This document shows, one piece after another, positions 20,231 through 32,066 of a stretch of 64,000 nt of DNA. The position numbers and the translations under genes are program-made. A model generated the notes under the pieces. It saw only the letters and a list, made by a program, of their open reading frames with translations, was not told the origin of the DNA and ran no database searches. This DNA comes from Laetiporus sulphureus 93-53 (Eukaryota; Basidiomycota; Agaricomycetes; Polyporales; Laetiporaceae). The stretch spans positions 360,543 to 424,542 of the forward strand of contig NW_024468514.1 in assembly GCF_001632365.1 (NCBI RefSeq), written 5' to 3'. Positions within the stretch are counted from its first letter, which is position 1. Every line of letters starts with the position of its first letter.

Positions 20231-22965
20231 GTGACCAGAGTTTGTCAAAAACAGACCGGAGAAGTGTCAAATTCGCCCATCATCACGCCGCTCGGTGGGG
20301 TTGTCTCTAGCGCTCCGCAATCAACTCAGTCTATTCATGCGCCGTGCTATCTTCTTCTTCCGTTGTATCCATGCACCATTGCGATAACGGAGGGCAAGCG
20401 TATTGTATGGTCTCGAATTCTTCCACTGTCCACAGAGAGTCAGATTGCGGACTTCGCACCGCAAAGCGGCGCAAATTCAACAGGACATGAGATCCCTGAG
20501 CAAGATTTATATGAGCTCTACTGGACAAGATGTATGCGAGTACCAGAATGAACTTGCCGCAAATGACATTACGGAGAGCTGCCAACTGAGCGAAGCGACA
20601 TGAGTTGCATCCATATGTTCCTCTCAGAGATAGAGTGACTTACAGGAAACAAACACCCGCAAGCGGATTATCCACAAGATGATACATCAAGGTGTTGAGG
20701 AGCATGATCACTGGAGATCGCCAGATGAGCCGATACTGACGTGTATAAGGTAGTGACAAACATGCTCACAGAAAATGAGGGCATATGCCCAGGTGCCATC
20801 GCGTACCAGAAGAAACATAAACGACTCCCTGCCCCCGTAGTTTCTCAAAGCGATAAATTTGGACATGGTCAAGGCAAATAGAATTGTTTCGAAGGAAAGC
20901 GATATAATCCTGTGAATCATGAATGATCAAAATACGATAGGTCGCATCTTTGGCATCATACCAGTACGATGTCCAGATAGGAGGAGTCCGTGTGATGAAA
21001 CAGGCTGAGGTACTTATATCCATCCTTGGAATACTGAGGGCTATGACCGTGATCATTGCAATAATTTCTGCGAGATAGAGCGACAATACCGTCGCGACGA
21101 TCAACATGTTATTTTTGAACATTGCGTATACTCGGGTACCGTTTTCAGCACTTCAGCGTCGATAGTCGTGTCAACGTAGGACGTACTGCGCGCGATGAAC
21201 ACTGCCTCGACAACCACGGTTAAAGTCTCGTTCAGAGTGAGCTGGAAGATCAACCAGATTCGGCACTGGTCGGTACGCCAGGGATGAGCAGATTGCGAGT
21301 GAGATGGTGCAATCATCTCTAGAAGGCCCCTATGACCATGCAGGAAGCTATTAGTATAAGGATCTGATTAATCAGAGCGGTTGGAGTACATACACCTCAG
21401 CAAGGTAGGGAACATGTCTTATGAAGGCATACGCATACTTGATCCAGGAGCGTCGGCCACTGCCAGACAAGAGGCGAATAAGCAGAACTCATCAATGAAC
21501 ACTTTCATACTACTATCTCACCACCATATGTACTCGACCTGACAAGGTGGAGAACTACTGAGCATAGGGAAAAGGGACATTCAGAGATCCGTACTTCGTC
21601 TCCTATGTGAATGAGTGTATCGTATACAAGGAAGCTCATCGCCGCGACTGCAAAGTAGCTATTCGCTGCGAAGAGAGGTATGGATATCTCGTTTTGCGCA
21701 GCGACTTGAATCTGGTGGTACTGATACTCACATAACGTATCCCTATCATCCGATGGCATTGCACGCACGCGGTGGCAGAGTCGTTGCGGGAACAGCTAAA
21801 TAAGAGGGAACAGCCTCGTTTTGAAGACAATGTGGCTTATGTAGAGCTGACGTCCGGTCTGTGTCCGACCACTGGGGATAGATCTTCTCATGCCGCAGTG
21901 ATCAACAACGGTGATGACCAATGGTAAGACATAAAAGTCCACATATTGAATCCCATTCAAATGATGACTTGGCGTCGCCTTCTCTTCGCTACCGAGTACT
22001 ACTATCTCATGCACAAGCTTCGGTTAGTAACATGCATTTCACGGAGCGACTATCGTGACCGGGGTGACTTGCTGCCACTGCACGCATGGGCCCCGCGTCT
22101 CCAAGCGAAACTCATGCATCCGTCGCCGAAGCGGAAGCTGTGTGCTGAAACGCTAAGGAACAATCAATTGCGTCAAGCCGGCGAGCGCCTCATCTTGGAC
22201 AAGTGGGATCATGTTGCCTGCAGGAGGATGTAAATGCGATCGACCGGCGAAATGTCAGCAGTTCATCTACTATATCTGTCAATCGTGACAGTATCTGTTA
22301 TTCCGACAGATCGAACGAAGTACCCTGGAATCCTTGAGAGAGACGCTAACTACACAGCAACGCACGTGTAGAAATTTGGTTTGCGCCATATTCCGATGAG
22401 ACCGGGCGCGATCAGAACGGAAGCTCAACGCCGTCTCCGATCTGGGCGTCCAACATGCTGCATGTTTCGATAGCATCATAGATGGCGGAAGCCACGAAGA
22501 GATGAAGTCACTAATAGAGAGTGCATTCCGGAAGTCGGTTCTATCGCTATCGGGGACGGTCCTGAATGACTGTAAAGTTTTTGGACTGCTAGTGCACGTC
22601 CTTATTACGCTCGAGCTGATCTTATTAGTGATGAGCGCGCATCATAGCATCGCCATCGCATGGTCGTGATCTCGGCGAGAACAACCTCCGACATGAGATA
22701 ACCGTCACAGTGAACTTTGCTTGAAAGAGGCCGCACGGGAAGTCGAAATCAGACGTTTCGAAAGACAACATAAGTATCAGATGATCCCCGAAGGATAGAA
22801 TCGGACTCCGTCTTAGCAGTCTGGACTAGATCGCCGTGCATGTGAGCTCGACGAGTGACCGTTTGACTCACCTCGAGGCTTGTCCTCGCCTGACAATGCG
22901 AACGGCATGTGATCAACGTCCAATCAGAGTATAAACAGCCTGATCTGTTTACTGACCTGGTGCAA
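20231..22965. repeat. Tandem duplication, unit B (about 2.7 kb)
   Basis: This is the second unit, directly abutting unit A and in the same orientation. Its exons match unit A closely, while the intergenic part has lost or gained small segments. Confidence 0.85.
20331..21768 (-). CDS. DUF6533-type multi-pass membrane protein, tandem copy B
   Basis: This is a paralogue of copy A with the same exon layout and helices: NSYFAVAAMSFLVYDTLIHIGDEV, CRIWLIFQLTLNETLTVVVEAV, MFKNNMLIVATVLSLYLAEIIA, LLVRDGTWAYALIF and GSHVLLNLRRFAV, ending at the stop at 20331. It keeps the GC-AG final intron (20557-20496). The N-terminus differs: where copy A opens with MSHVVFELAVPATTL, copy B has extra bases and a TAG in that reading. 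Translation therefore probably begins at the internal Met near 21759 (MPSDDRD). The C-terminal tail is shorter (TTEEEDSTAHE). It is possibly functional. The same unresolved first-exon junction as copy A applies. Confidence 0.7.
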
Positions 22966-23764
22966 ACGTATTAGATTGACAATTCTTCGTAAACTTTGAG
23001 AGTCGAGAGTATTTCGAGCTGATCATAGGACAATTCCAGCGGCTGTGAGAATATGAGACCACACATAGGGGCTCCGCGCATCCACGGATTCCATCCATGT
23101 AGGCGACGTAAACGCACGAATAGTATATCCAGTGGTGCAACGATTTTACTTGTTGAAGAAAGCCAAGCGGTGACAAGAATCACATCGTGCTAACCTATGA
23201 ATCCCAAGACTGACCTTCCAACGGGATCAACCTGGGCAATGAGCCAAGCGTCATTGGCGAACCAATAGACTGTAACAACCTTCCTCAAGAAGTTGCCCTT
23301 CTATCGCAATGGGCGACAAGACCGAAGGGCATCCATGAGAATTCCTCCTCGTAAGACGACTTAGAAAGCGACCGGATAATTGATGCGCGACCAAGCCATA
23401 CATGGTCCCCAGGAAGTCTAGCCAGAAAAGCGACAGCATTGCACTTTTTTTTCACTGCCTAAGTCAGAGATGGTAGGGCGCATGGCGCAACGCTGGCGGA
23501 CGAACTTGCCAGACTGACATAGCATATTCTGAATTTGGAACCATGGCCTCAAATTATATTCATATTTTGTCTACGCCTCAAAGGCAAAGGACCAGATCAA
23601 AATCTGTTAGGCATAGTCCACTATGAAAGATGGTGCCATATCTGCAGTGTTAAAGTCTTCCGGGAACATTGAAAAGCTCATCAGCTAGATTCAGCGTAAT
23701 GTCAAGTACGCGCAAAAGGACTTATCTCAGTTGAAGAAACGATTACGTAAATTAAATAGACGCG
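21831..23764. other. Intergenic; rest of unit B plus unidentified sequence
   Basis: Up to about 22965 this is the intergenic part of duplicated unit B. From 22966 to 23460 the minus strand has short exon-like open frames (for example YWFANDAWLIAQVDP near 23230-23275) that might be a fragment of another membrane-protein gene. I could not assign them. The remainder is the upstream region of RPN1. Confidence 0.4.
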
Positions 23765-23779
23765 ACGCGTAATACGCGT
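23765..23779. promoter_or_regulatory. Two ACGCGT boxes upstream of RPN1
   Basis: ACGCGT occurs at 23765-23770 and 23774-23779, about 60-75 bp ahead of the RPN1 start codon. ACGCGT is the MluI cell-cycle box bound by MBF-type factors in ascomycete yeasts. Whether it works that way here is inference. Confidence 0.35.
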
Positions 23780-23840
23780 ACACTTGCACGCGCCTTGGAT
23801 TGCGCACTCACTCTCATCTCCCTCCAAACCATTCTTCATC

Positions 23841-26800
23841 ATGCCTGAACCTACCGCCACCATCTCCGTCACATCTGAGGATCCCAAGAAGAAGAAAGAG
23901 GAGAAGCAATCAGAATCAGGCAAGGCGCAAGAAGCTAAGAAGAAAGGAGATGAGAAGGAGGGCGAGGACCTGGTGCGTATGCTGCGAGCGTGGTAGGATG
24001 ATGACTTACAGTCTGACAACAGTCAGAGGAAGACTTGCAACTCAAGAATGAGCTTGAGATGCTCGTTGAGCGGCTGAAGGTACGGCATATTGATCTCGTT
24101 CCGAGCTACTGAACGAAACACACCGAACGCAGGAGCCCAATACAGAGCTATATCGGCCAGCCCTCGAGACTCTACGGACATTGATCAGAACGTCGACATC
24201 GTCCATGACATCCGTTCCTAAGCCGTTGAAGTTCCTACGTCCACATTACCGCGAGCTTCAGTCACTGTACGAGGCATGGTCGCCGTCAGAGGACAAGGTA
24301 AGTTCACTCCAAATGCACCGTATCGTAGCTGACAGAGTCAAACAGAGCTTGTTCGCGGACATTCTGTCAGTCCTTGCCATGACCTATTCTGATACAGAAC
24401 CCCGTGGCACGCTGCGCTATCGCCTGCTTTCTGCTTCACTCCGCCCCGCATCATCACCACTGTCAGAGCCAGGGTCTTGGGGACACGAGTACGTCAGACA
24501 CCTTGCCGCGGAGCTTGGAGAAGAGTACACTGCACGCACACTTGGTGAAGAGGCAGTGGAGGTCACGACGGAGGAGCCAGAGAAAGAGAAGGCAAACGAA
24601 GAGCCGGAGAAGAAACCTGCGGAAGTGGTTGGTAGTATCGACGATCTGCACGCTCTGGCAATGGAGTGCGCAACATTTCTGTTGCATCACAACGCTGAGC
24701 CTGATGCCGTCGACTTGCTGGAGGAGCTAGAGATTGTTGATCGGATTGTGGAGCTTGTGGACGAGAACACGTACGAGCGGGTGTGCCAGTACATGATTCG
24801 GTGCGTATTTTTAAAAAATACTCCATGCATATGATTTTGATGCAATTGCGTAGTTGCGTAAACCTCCTCCCGACTCCAGATGATCGTGCATTCCTGCGTA
24901 CGACACACAGAATCTACGTCCAGCATCATAAGTTCCCTCAGGCACTCTCACTCTCGATACGACTTGCCGATCCGGATCTCATCCGACACGACTTCAACGC
25001 GCCAGCGAATCCGCTCATGAAACGCCAACTTGCTTTTCTGCTCGCACGTGCTCAAATACCTACTCAATGGTTGGAACCACAAAGTTCTGAGGATGATGTT
25101 GACGATGTGGAGTCTGAGATGCAAGAAGATATTGTGGAGTGTCTCAGCAACACGCATTTGAGCGAGCACTTCCGCGACTTTGGAAAGGAGCTGGGTGTCC
25201 TCGAGCCGAGGAGCCTCGAAGATGTCTACAAGTCGCATCTTGAGAACACAAGTGCGTGCGAGGGGGACTTTGCTCCGCAGTTCGGCTGACATTTGATGGG
25301 TCTACAGGGACATCAACAGCGAACGTTGATTCTGCGCGAGCTAATCTAGCAGGCACGTTCGTGAACGCATTCGTAAACGCAGGCTTCGGTAACGACAAAC
25401 TCATGGTTGAAGCGGAGGAAGGCAACAGCTGGATTTACAAGAATAAGGATCATGGTATGTACCATGATCTCTTCTTCGATTGAGACTATTGAGTGTTCAT
25501 TTTGTTAGGCATGATGAGCGCTGCCGCAAGTCTTGGTCTCAGCTTGCTCTGGGACCCAGATGTCGGTCTCAGTCACGTCGACAAGTACACATACTCCTCG
25601 GAAGAGCACATCAAGGTATGTTTATGGTTCTACTACGCAATGTCCCCTTTCAAACAGACCATTGTTAGGCTGGTGCTCTCTTGGCCACTGGTATCTTGAA
25701 CACGGGCGTGCGCACGGAAGCTGACGCTGCTCTTGCTCTTCTTAGCGAGTATGTCAAGAGCAAGTCTCTGCCGCTGAGAACCAGCGCGACTACCGGCCTT
25801 GGTCTCGCGTATGCTGGTTCGCATCGCGAGGATATCCTGCAGCTGCTCTTGCCATACATCGCTGATGATAGTGTCTCGATGGAGATCGCATCGCTTTCGG
25901 CGCTTGCTTTGGGTTTCATTTTCGTCGGCAGCGGGAATGGCGAGATTGCCAGCACGATCCTACAGACGCTGATGGAGCGCGAGGACAAACAGCTGGAGGA
26001 GAAGTGGGCGAGATACATGATCCTCGGCCTAGCGCTGCTGTATCTAGGTGCACCGTCTCAAGCCATCGATCAAACTGTAGCTGACAATCCTCCTCCCGAC
26101 GCGCACTACAGGTCTGCAAGACGGCTCGGACGCAACTGTTGAGACGCTCAAGGCTATTGAGCACCACATCTCGAAGCAGGCTGTCATCCTTGTTGACACT
26201 TGTGCGTATGCTGGTTCGGGCGACGTGCTCAAGATCCAGGAGATGTTACATCATTGCGACGAGCACGTCGTAAAGCCGTCTAAAGACGACAAGGACAAGG
26301 ACAAGGATGCCGCTCCAGAAGAGCCGCCCAAAGATGATACATTCCAGGCGTTCGCAGTCCTTGGTATTGCTCTTGTAGCCATGGGCGAGGAGGTTGGCTC
26401 AGAGATGTCCATGAGAACCTTGAGTCACTTGGTGCGTCATACCTCAGTACACCACGTACATTCTCCGACCGTTTTCATAGATGCAATATGGCGAGCCGAT
26501 CATCAGAAAAGCTGTCCCTCTCGCGCTTGGCCTGCTAAGCGCATCAAATCCTCAACTACCAGTCATGGATACATTGTCTAAGTACAGTCACGACAATGAC
26601 CTAGCAGTCGCACTCAATGCCATCTTCGCAATGGGTCTCATCGGTGCGGGGACGAATAATGCGCGGTTAGCGCAGATGCTTCGGCAACTGGCGGGCTACT
26701 ACTACAAGGAGCCCGACTGTTTGTTCATGGTGCGCATAGCCCAAGGGCTGGTGCACATGGGCAAGGGCACTCTCACGATCAACCCGTACTTCTGTGACCG

Positions 26801-27302
26801 GAATATCATGAGTAGGACGGCTGTTGCTGGTCTGCTGGCGACGTTGATTGCATTCACGGATGCGAAAGGCTGTACGTGAGGTTCTTCGCATGTGTGCCCC
26901 AATTACTAACTACTTTCCTGCAGTCATTCTTGACAAGTATCATTGGATGCTGTATTTCCTTGCCCCAGCAATGTATCCGAGGTTCTTGATCACGCTCAAT
27001 GAAGAGCTGAAGAACTTCCCTGTGACTGTCCGCGTCGGTCAGGTATGCACTCTTTCGGCCGTCGGATGGGTCAAGCATAATGCTGATCTGGGTATGCTCA
27101 GGCTGTCGATGTGGTCGGCCAAGCTGGCAAACCAAGAACGATCTCGGGCTTCCAGACGCATTCCACACCAGTCCGGTTGGGCACAACAGAACGAGCCGAG
27201 CTTGCCACCGAGGAGTACATTCCGTACGCGCACGTGCTCGAGGGCTTCGTCATTCTGGAAAAAAATCCTGGCTATGAGAAAGAGGATAAGATGGAGTTGT
27301 AG
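23841..27302 (+). CDS. RPN1: 26S proteasome regulatory subunit RPN1 (PSMD2)
   Basis: Twelve exons join in phase with GT-AG introns: 23841-23972, 24023-24079, 24133-24297, 24346-24800, 24854-25251, 25308-25454, 25509-25615, 25669-26047, 26112-26431, 26481-26871, 26924-27042 and 27102-27302. They give 956 residues, between the human (~908) and budding yeast (~993) proteins. RPN1 is the large non-ATPase scaffold of the 19S base, docking ubiquitin receptors, shuttle factors and UBP6. The N-terminus is Lys/Glu-rich (about 1-44). Typical segments follow: [24 protein letters not shown], the proteasome/cyclosome helical repeats ([80 protein letters not shown]), and a C-terminal [17 protein letters not shown] then [13 protein letters not shown]. 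An acidic/Lys-rich insert lies near 26275-26335. Expression is expected to be constitutive. Confidence 0.97.
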
Positions 27303-27669
27303 CTGTAGCTGTTGTACGACTCTAATTCTTTTCGCTTTCGCATGGACATAGAAATACGAATGTTATCATCAAGTGTTCACTGGTCGGCAGCCTTTTTAGA
27401 TTTGTGCTTGCCTCTTCCAACGTGAGCGGACCTGGAGCTTGAACGGCCGGCGCCTTGCCATAACGAATTATTCTGTGAACTAAGACCGCCACTATACGAG
27501 CGCAAGATGGCCTGATTCACTCTTACCACTTCTTATGCCTCATTTCCCACCTCATTTCCCACCTGCTTATATATTGGACCACCTGAGCGCGATCTAGTGA
27601 TCTTAGCCCTTTCTGCCGTTTGATTACGAGCTTTCCGCGAATCTTGAACGACTCTACCACACTGCTGAA
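27303..27669. other. Intergenic between RPN1 and the CBS-domain gene
   Basis: This 367-bp spacer separates two same-strand genes. It holds the RPN1 3' end and the promoter of the next gene. A direct repeat, TCATTTCCCACC, occurs twice near 27540-27565. No gene is seen. Confidence 0.5.
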
Positions 27670-28421
27670 ATGACCACCATCTCTATTGCCAGTACTTCTG
27701 ATGTCCAGAGCTCTCATCCTCCAGCAGACAAGTATCGCGGGGCGGTCGTGGAGGTGCTAGACTACTGTTTTGAAGCGCGGAGCGGTGAACTGATCACATA
27801 GGATGTCGTCAGGACATGCAATTGCCTCCCGCATTCGCTCTTCCTTCAGGTGAAGCCATTTCTCGGGCAATAGAGCTGGCGTACGAGCGTGACTTCTCCC
27901 ACATTCCGTGAGTCCTCATGTCCCTTTGGAAGATTGGTCTGCATGATTTGTGAGTAGTGTCCTTGATCAGAAGCGCAAGCCTCTGGGATACCTGGATGTG
28001 GCGGCGCTGAAGGAGAAATGGGAATCAGGAGAGGCAAGCCCTGTGAGCGGAACCTCATATGCCTGCGCAGAGCATACACTCTAATGAAGTATTCTGCTGC
28101 AGAACGACAAGGTGATCCGATACATGACAAAGTTCAATCGGTCGTCGTCGTATCCGTATACTCTCATAACGCCCTCGACGCCTCTCGCTGATCTCGAAGG
28201 TTTCTTACGACAGAATATCTTTGCGTTGGGTATGCTGGCGCATGTATTTTTATGGAAGCAACTCATATTGTTCTTGGGCTAGTGACAGACTGGGATCGGA
28301 AGTTTGTTCTCGCTGTCGCGACGTCGCAGGACCTGCAGGTAAGTCAATGTCTCAACGAGGCCATCAGCACAACGTCTAACGTTGATCATCTTAGGATTTT
28401 GTCAATCGTCGTGGCTTCTAG
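27670..28421 (+). CDS. Small CBS-domain protein
   Basis: Six exons read in phase: 27670-27753, 27813-27907, 27958-28042, 28103-28229, 28283-28338 and 28395-28421, giving 157 residues. The product has two CBS motifs (one Bateman module): LPPAFALPSGEAISRAIELAYERDFSHIPVLDQ then RKPLGYLDVAAL, and TLITPSTPLADLE...FALVTDWDRKFVLAVATSQDL. CBS pairs bind adenine nucleotides or other ligands and often regulate partner proteins. Single-module proteins like this are conserved across fungi with unclear function. No signal peptide or membrane segment is seen. The final exon is only 27 nt (DFVNRRGF). The second exon uses the acceptor at 27812; the earlier AG at 27800 would break the family reading (VVEDMQLPP). 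Confidence 0.88.
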
Positions 28422-28854
28422 TCTTTGCCTATATGTGACCTCTTGCCTGCTTCTGTCCGCTTGTTCACAGCTTGCACGGGATGCACAACTATGTAATAGC
28501 GTCATTGAATCTCTGGTATAAGAGGAGTCAGTTATTACAGATACACTAACATGAACAGCTACTGTAGAGCAGAGCATGAAGGAGTGTGAGTGAACAGTCC
28601 GCAAGGACGACCGTAGGGGTATTCAGAAGGCGTAACTCTACAGGGGTATCCAAGAAGTTCACTACGATACATGTATACAAGCTCGAAGTATTATAAGTGG
28701 ACAGCAGGATAGCAAGAATATATCATGTAGGCATAGAGGCGGAGGCAAATCGATGGGAGTCGACTTGACGCAAGGAAGCACGAGTATATCCTTTTGATCG
28801 AAATGTTTGAAATGAGGGGTCAGTCGCGGGTATGAGTAGAAATGCGACTCGTGA
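28422..28854. other. Convergent 3' interval, no gene seen
   Basis: This 433-bp stretch lies between the 3' ends of the CBS-domain gene (+) and the multi-helix membrane protein gene (-). No coding pattern is evident. Confidence 0.5.
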
Positions 28855-30968
28855 TCAGTGATTATGTTGCCTCAGTGGCCAAACTCCGAATGCGATGGGC
28901 GACGCCCATGCAATCAGGATCAACGCGACATGCTGCGTACCAAACGATGTCGGCACGGTACGACCGGAGAACATGTCCACCAATGAAGACATGGCTGCGA
29001 GTATTTGTGTCAGCGACAGGAAAAGCTGGAAGAACATGATACGCCAGACAACACGGCTCCGGCACGCTGGGCGTGGATCTGGATACGACAAGTCCCATAA
29101 GGAATCTGTCATGGCAAATATCGTGCGTTTGATGTATGGTCAAAATGACACATGGGCGACGTTCTAGTTAGCAATTAGCACAAGCGAAGAACACAATGTG
29201 GACCTACGTGCATACATAGCGAACTCTTCTGCATCAACCTCACTTTCCGTATGCGTGAATTCCAGCTCCGATTTCGTGTAGGAGGACACGTCAGAGCAGT
29301 GGTGTGCCCATTTCATCGAGCCGCTTGACCAGTCTCCCTCGACGTCTTCGTATCCAGTCACGACCCGAACGCCTGACATGCGAGCCTCTTCGCGTACCGC
29401 GTTTGCCTCGTCTAGGGCAGATGCAGATGTGTCCCGCGGACTGACACTGGTAAACAGTGATATGCTGATGGGACTTGTCCGCGCACTTGACACAACCGAC
29501 CGGGAGACAAACGACATCGGAGACAGCGACTGACTATAGTTACTGAGCCGTTCGCGCCTGTGTTCGTCGTATTCCGGAGAAGATCGCGTTGTCGATGATC
29601 CCCAAGAGAACGGTAAAGGATGACGCTTGGTGTGATTTGGGATAGTGGCGCGTCCAAGCGTTCGATACGGCTTATCAGTGGACAATGAATGAGCAGGCAG
29701 AATGTTGACGATCGGCCTCGGTTTCTGCCTTGACGATGCCATGTGTGCATTGTTAGAAGTCCGTTGATTATCCAAAGATGACAATGTATCCAGCTCGACC
29801 GCGCTGTCAGGGACGTCATCCCTTTCGGGTTCTAAAGGTTTCCCCTTGGGTCTTGAGTTTCGACGTACGGGCATTGGTGTGAAGGCGTCGCAGTTGTTGC
29901 TGCACGGTGCATGGGAAGGAATGTGGTGCTGTTGCTGGCCAAACAGTAGGATGACTACAGATATACAAGACAAAACAAATGAAGGGAAGGCGAGCAACAA
30001 AGGCACTCCAGCGAAGCTGAGTAGGCTGACCCTATCGGCTAAGATAGTTAGGAATCCGTTGAACACAGCCGGTACACTCAGCACGCACCATATGGGGTTC
30101 GTGGCCTCACAGATCATAGCGTCAGACTGCCGGACGGCATCCGTTTTCAGTGAGACGACAATATATGCCACGAACGCGATGAGTGGAAAGCCAACAATCG
30201 ATAGGAGGAGCAAGTGTCGCCATTTCAGAGCTCGTCGTCTGCAAGGCAATCAGATCTTTAATAAGTGTCTGAGCAACGAAGATAATCACAATTCCACTGC
30301 ATCGAGCATTCCATGTGAACGAAGAATCGCAAGCGAGGTCATCAGAGTCATGGTGGCGCATATAGTCGTCATCGTGAACCATGACACAGCTGACACGGCT
30401 GCTTGCGCTTTAAGACAGTTCAACATTGATGTCGCAGGTGATACTCAACCACACATACCGATACAAAATCCTTGTGGCATAATCGTCGGATCCATTTTCC
30501 AAATCATACCTGCAAGCAAGGCCAACGCTTCACTGAGACACCGTCAAAATGGCAAATAGTTAACATACCGAGACAGAAGATCGACTGCATGATCGTGTCT
30601 GCCAAGCAGAACATGACGGGTATCCACAAGCCATTGAGAGCGGTCGTGAATCGAGGAAATCCGACCCAGCTTCCCAGGACGCCTGAAGGTCCGCCAATAG
30701 ACTGAGATCTACACGAGATCGTACAGGTAAAGCGCGACTCACCTGTCAGAGACAGCACAAACCATGCCACCTTGAGCGCGAAAGGCAGCATACTGATCTC
30801 ACCGTGACGACCTACGGGAGCGTTTCTGCTGCTGAGTCGCGGAAGAAGGACAAGGAGCGATAGGGCAGCTTGGGAGCCTCCGCCGGGTGTAAATTGATCA
30901 TCCGGGAGGTTTGATCTCCGTCCGGCCTGACAGAGCATGAGATGATGTCGAGGGAATGCTTCTAGCAT
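28855..30968 (-). CDS. Multi-pass membrane protein, putative GPCR-like receptor
   Basis: Five exons fit in phase: 30968-30569, 30509-30459, 30407-30290, 30238-29208 and 29105-28855, giving 616 residues. Hydrophobic segments in order: AALSLLVLLPRL, PFALKVAWFVLSL, LWIPVMFCLADTIMQSIFCLG, the stretch around VSWFTMTTICATMTLMTSLAIL, HLLLLSIVGFPLIAFVAYIVV, a longer hydrophobic region ending FPSFVLSCISVVILLFG, then a Ser/Arg-rich cytoplasmic-type loop of about 220 residues, and finally MFFQLFLSLTQIL and HVALILIAWASPIAF. The MIWKMDPTIMPQGFCIAQ stretch between helices resembles loops in basidiomycete receptor-like proteins. I infer a signalling receptor; ligand and G-protein coupling are unproven. Uncertain points: the N-terminal start (exons may lie beyond 30968), whether the 41-nt GTGAGT...CAG block near 30700-30740 is spliced, and the 102-nt last intron (29207-29106). 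Confidence 0.65.
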
Positions 30969-32066
30969 AGCCTACCTATCATTGGATCAGCCCAACGACC
31001 TCCCTATGGTATATCAGAGCCGTGCCCGGGATGATTGTATCTTCCGCTCGACGGGGCGATGGACCCATCAGTGGCCGAGAATGTTGCGAAGTCGATGTGG
31101 TCTGAGCCGTGCACCACTTAGCCGAGAGCGCCCTTGTGCCTGCCGTTTCATCGAATCCCTCAAACCATGTTATTCAGCACCGGTGTGGAATTCCTGCAGA
31201 CTTCAGTCCAAGTCAGCTGGCTCGCTGAAAACCATTGTAGTCTGAGTTAGACCTGATCTTACGATCAACATCGCACGATGAACGGGAGAACGCCATCTTT
31301 GACCTGATGGTTACTACGATAAATGGATGCGACACAAGGACAATTGATTAACCGCCAGTGTGGCCGCCAATCTGTTGAGACCTTGTCGTGGAAGTGTCAG
31401 TGCGGAGATATTGTCTTGAGGTTGCTCTTTATCCATGGAATACCTGCAGGTTGACAGAAAAGACGCTTGCTCCGGATTATAGACCATTCGAACTGACAAA
31501 CGGTGCCGAGTTTCGGATTTACGCCGCGGTTTTCAGCTCTACGCTCTCACACCGGCAGCACTGCCCAACACTTCCCCCCATCGCGATGACTTGTTGACTT
31601 CTTTGACACATCTTGGGCCTAGTCCGACTTACCCAGTCGCACTGTGCTTGAGAAAGTATCCGGGCGATCACAGAGAAAGCAACAAAGTCACGGTTTCCAC
31701 GGACGCAGAGTCCCATAGAACCATCGTGTAAACCTTCTGTGTTAGTGGCCGTGTCTCGGAGCTGTGGCACAAAGACAAGATGATAGCAGGCACCATGACC
31801 AATACATGGCAACTTTGCAAGCATCGGAACGCCGGATTTGGAATAGACAAAGAAGATCCTGGATATGAACAAGCTAGAAGTATTGTTCCCCCTGAACCAG
31901 CCTTCGCTGAGCAACGCGAAAGCCCCGATATAACTACCGTACTTTACGGTCTTCACACGCTGCCGGTCTGGTTCTGCGCACCCTGCCTTGTCTCCAATAT
32001 GCCCGTCAATATCGTCGCCACCAGCACTAGCGGCGGGCACAGAAGCAGAAGCGGCGATACCGCATG
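30969..32066. other. Intergenic or 5' region, no confident gene
   Basis: This lies between the PTEN-like gene 3' end and the membrane-protein gene, both on the minus strand. A 183-codon open frame at 31519-32070 (minus) begins with GTG, overlaps the PTEN stop and has no recognisable domain. A short minus-strand frame near 31020-31100 (DFATFSATDGSIAPSS) could be an upstream exon of the membrane-protein gene. Confidence 0.4.

Noticed and set aside
29846..30559. 237-codon plus-strand open frame
   Set aside because: It is antisense to the membrane-protein gene. The minus strand shows hydrophobic helices and in-phase introns here.
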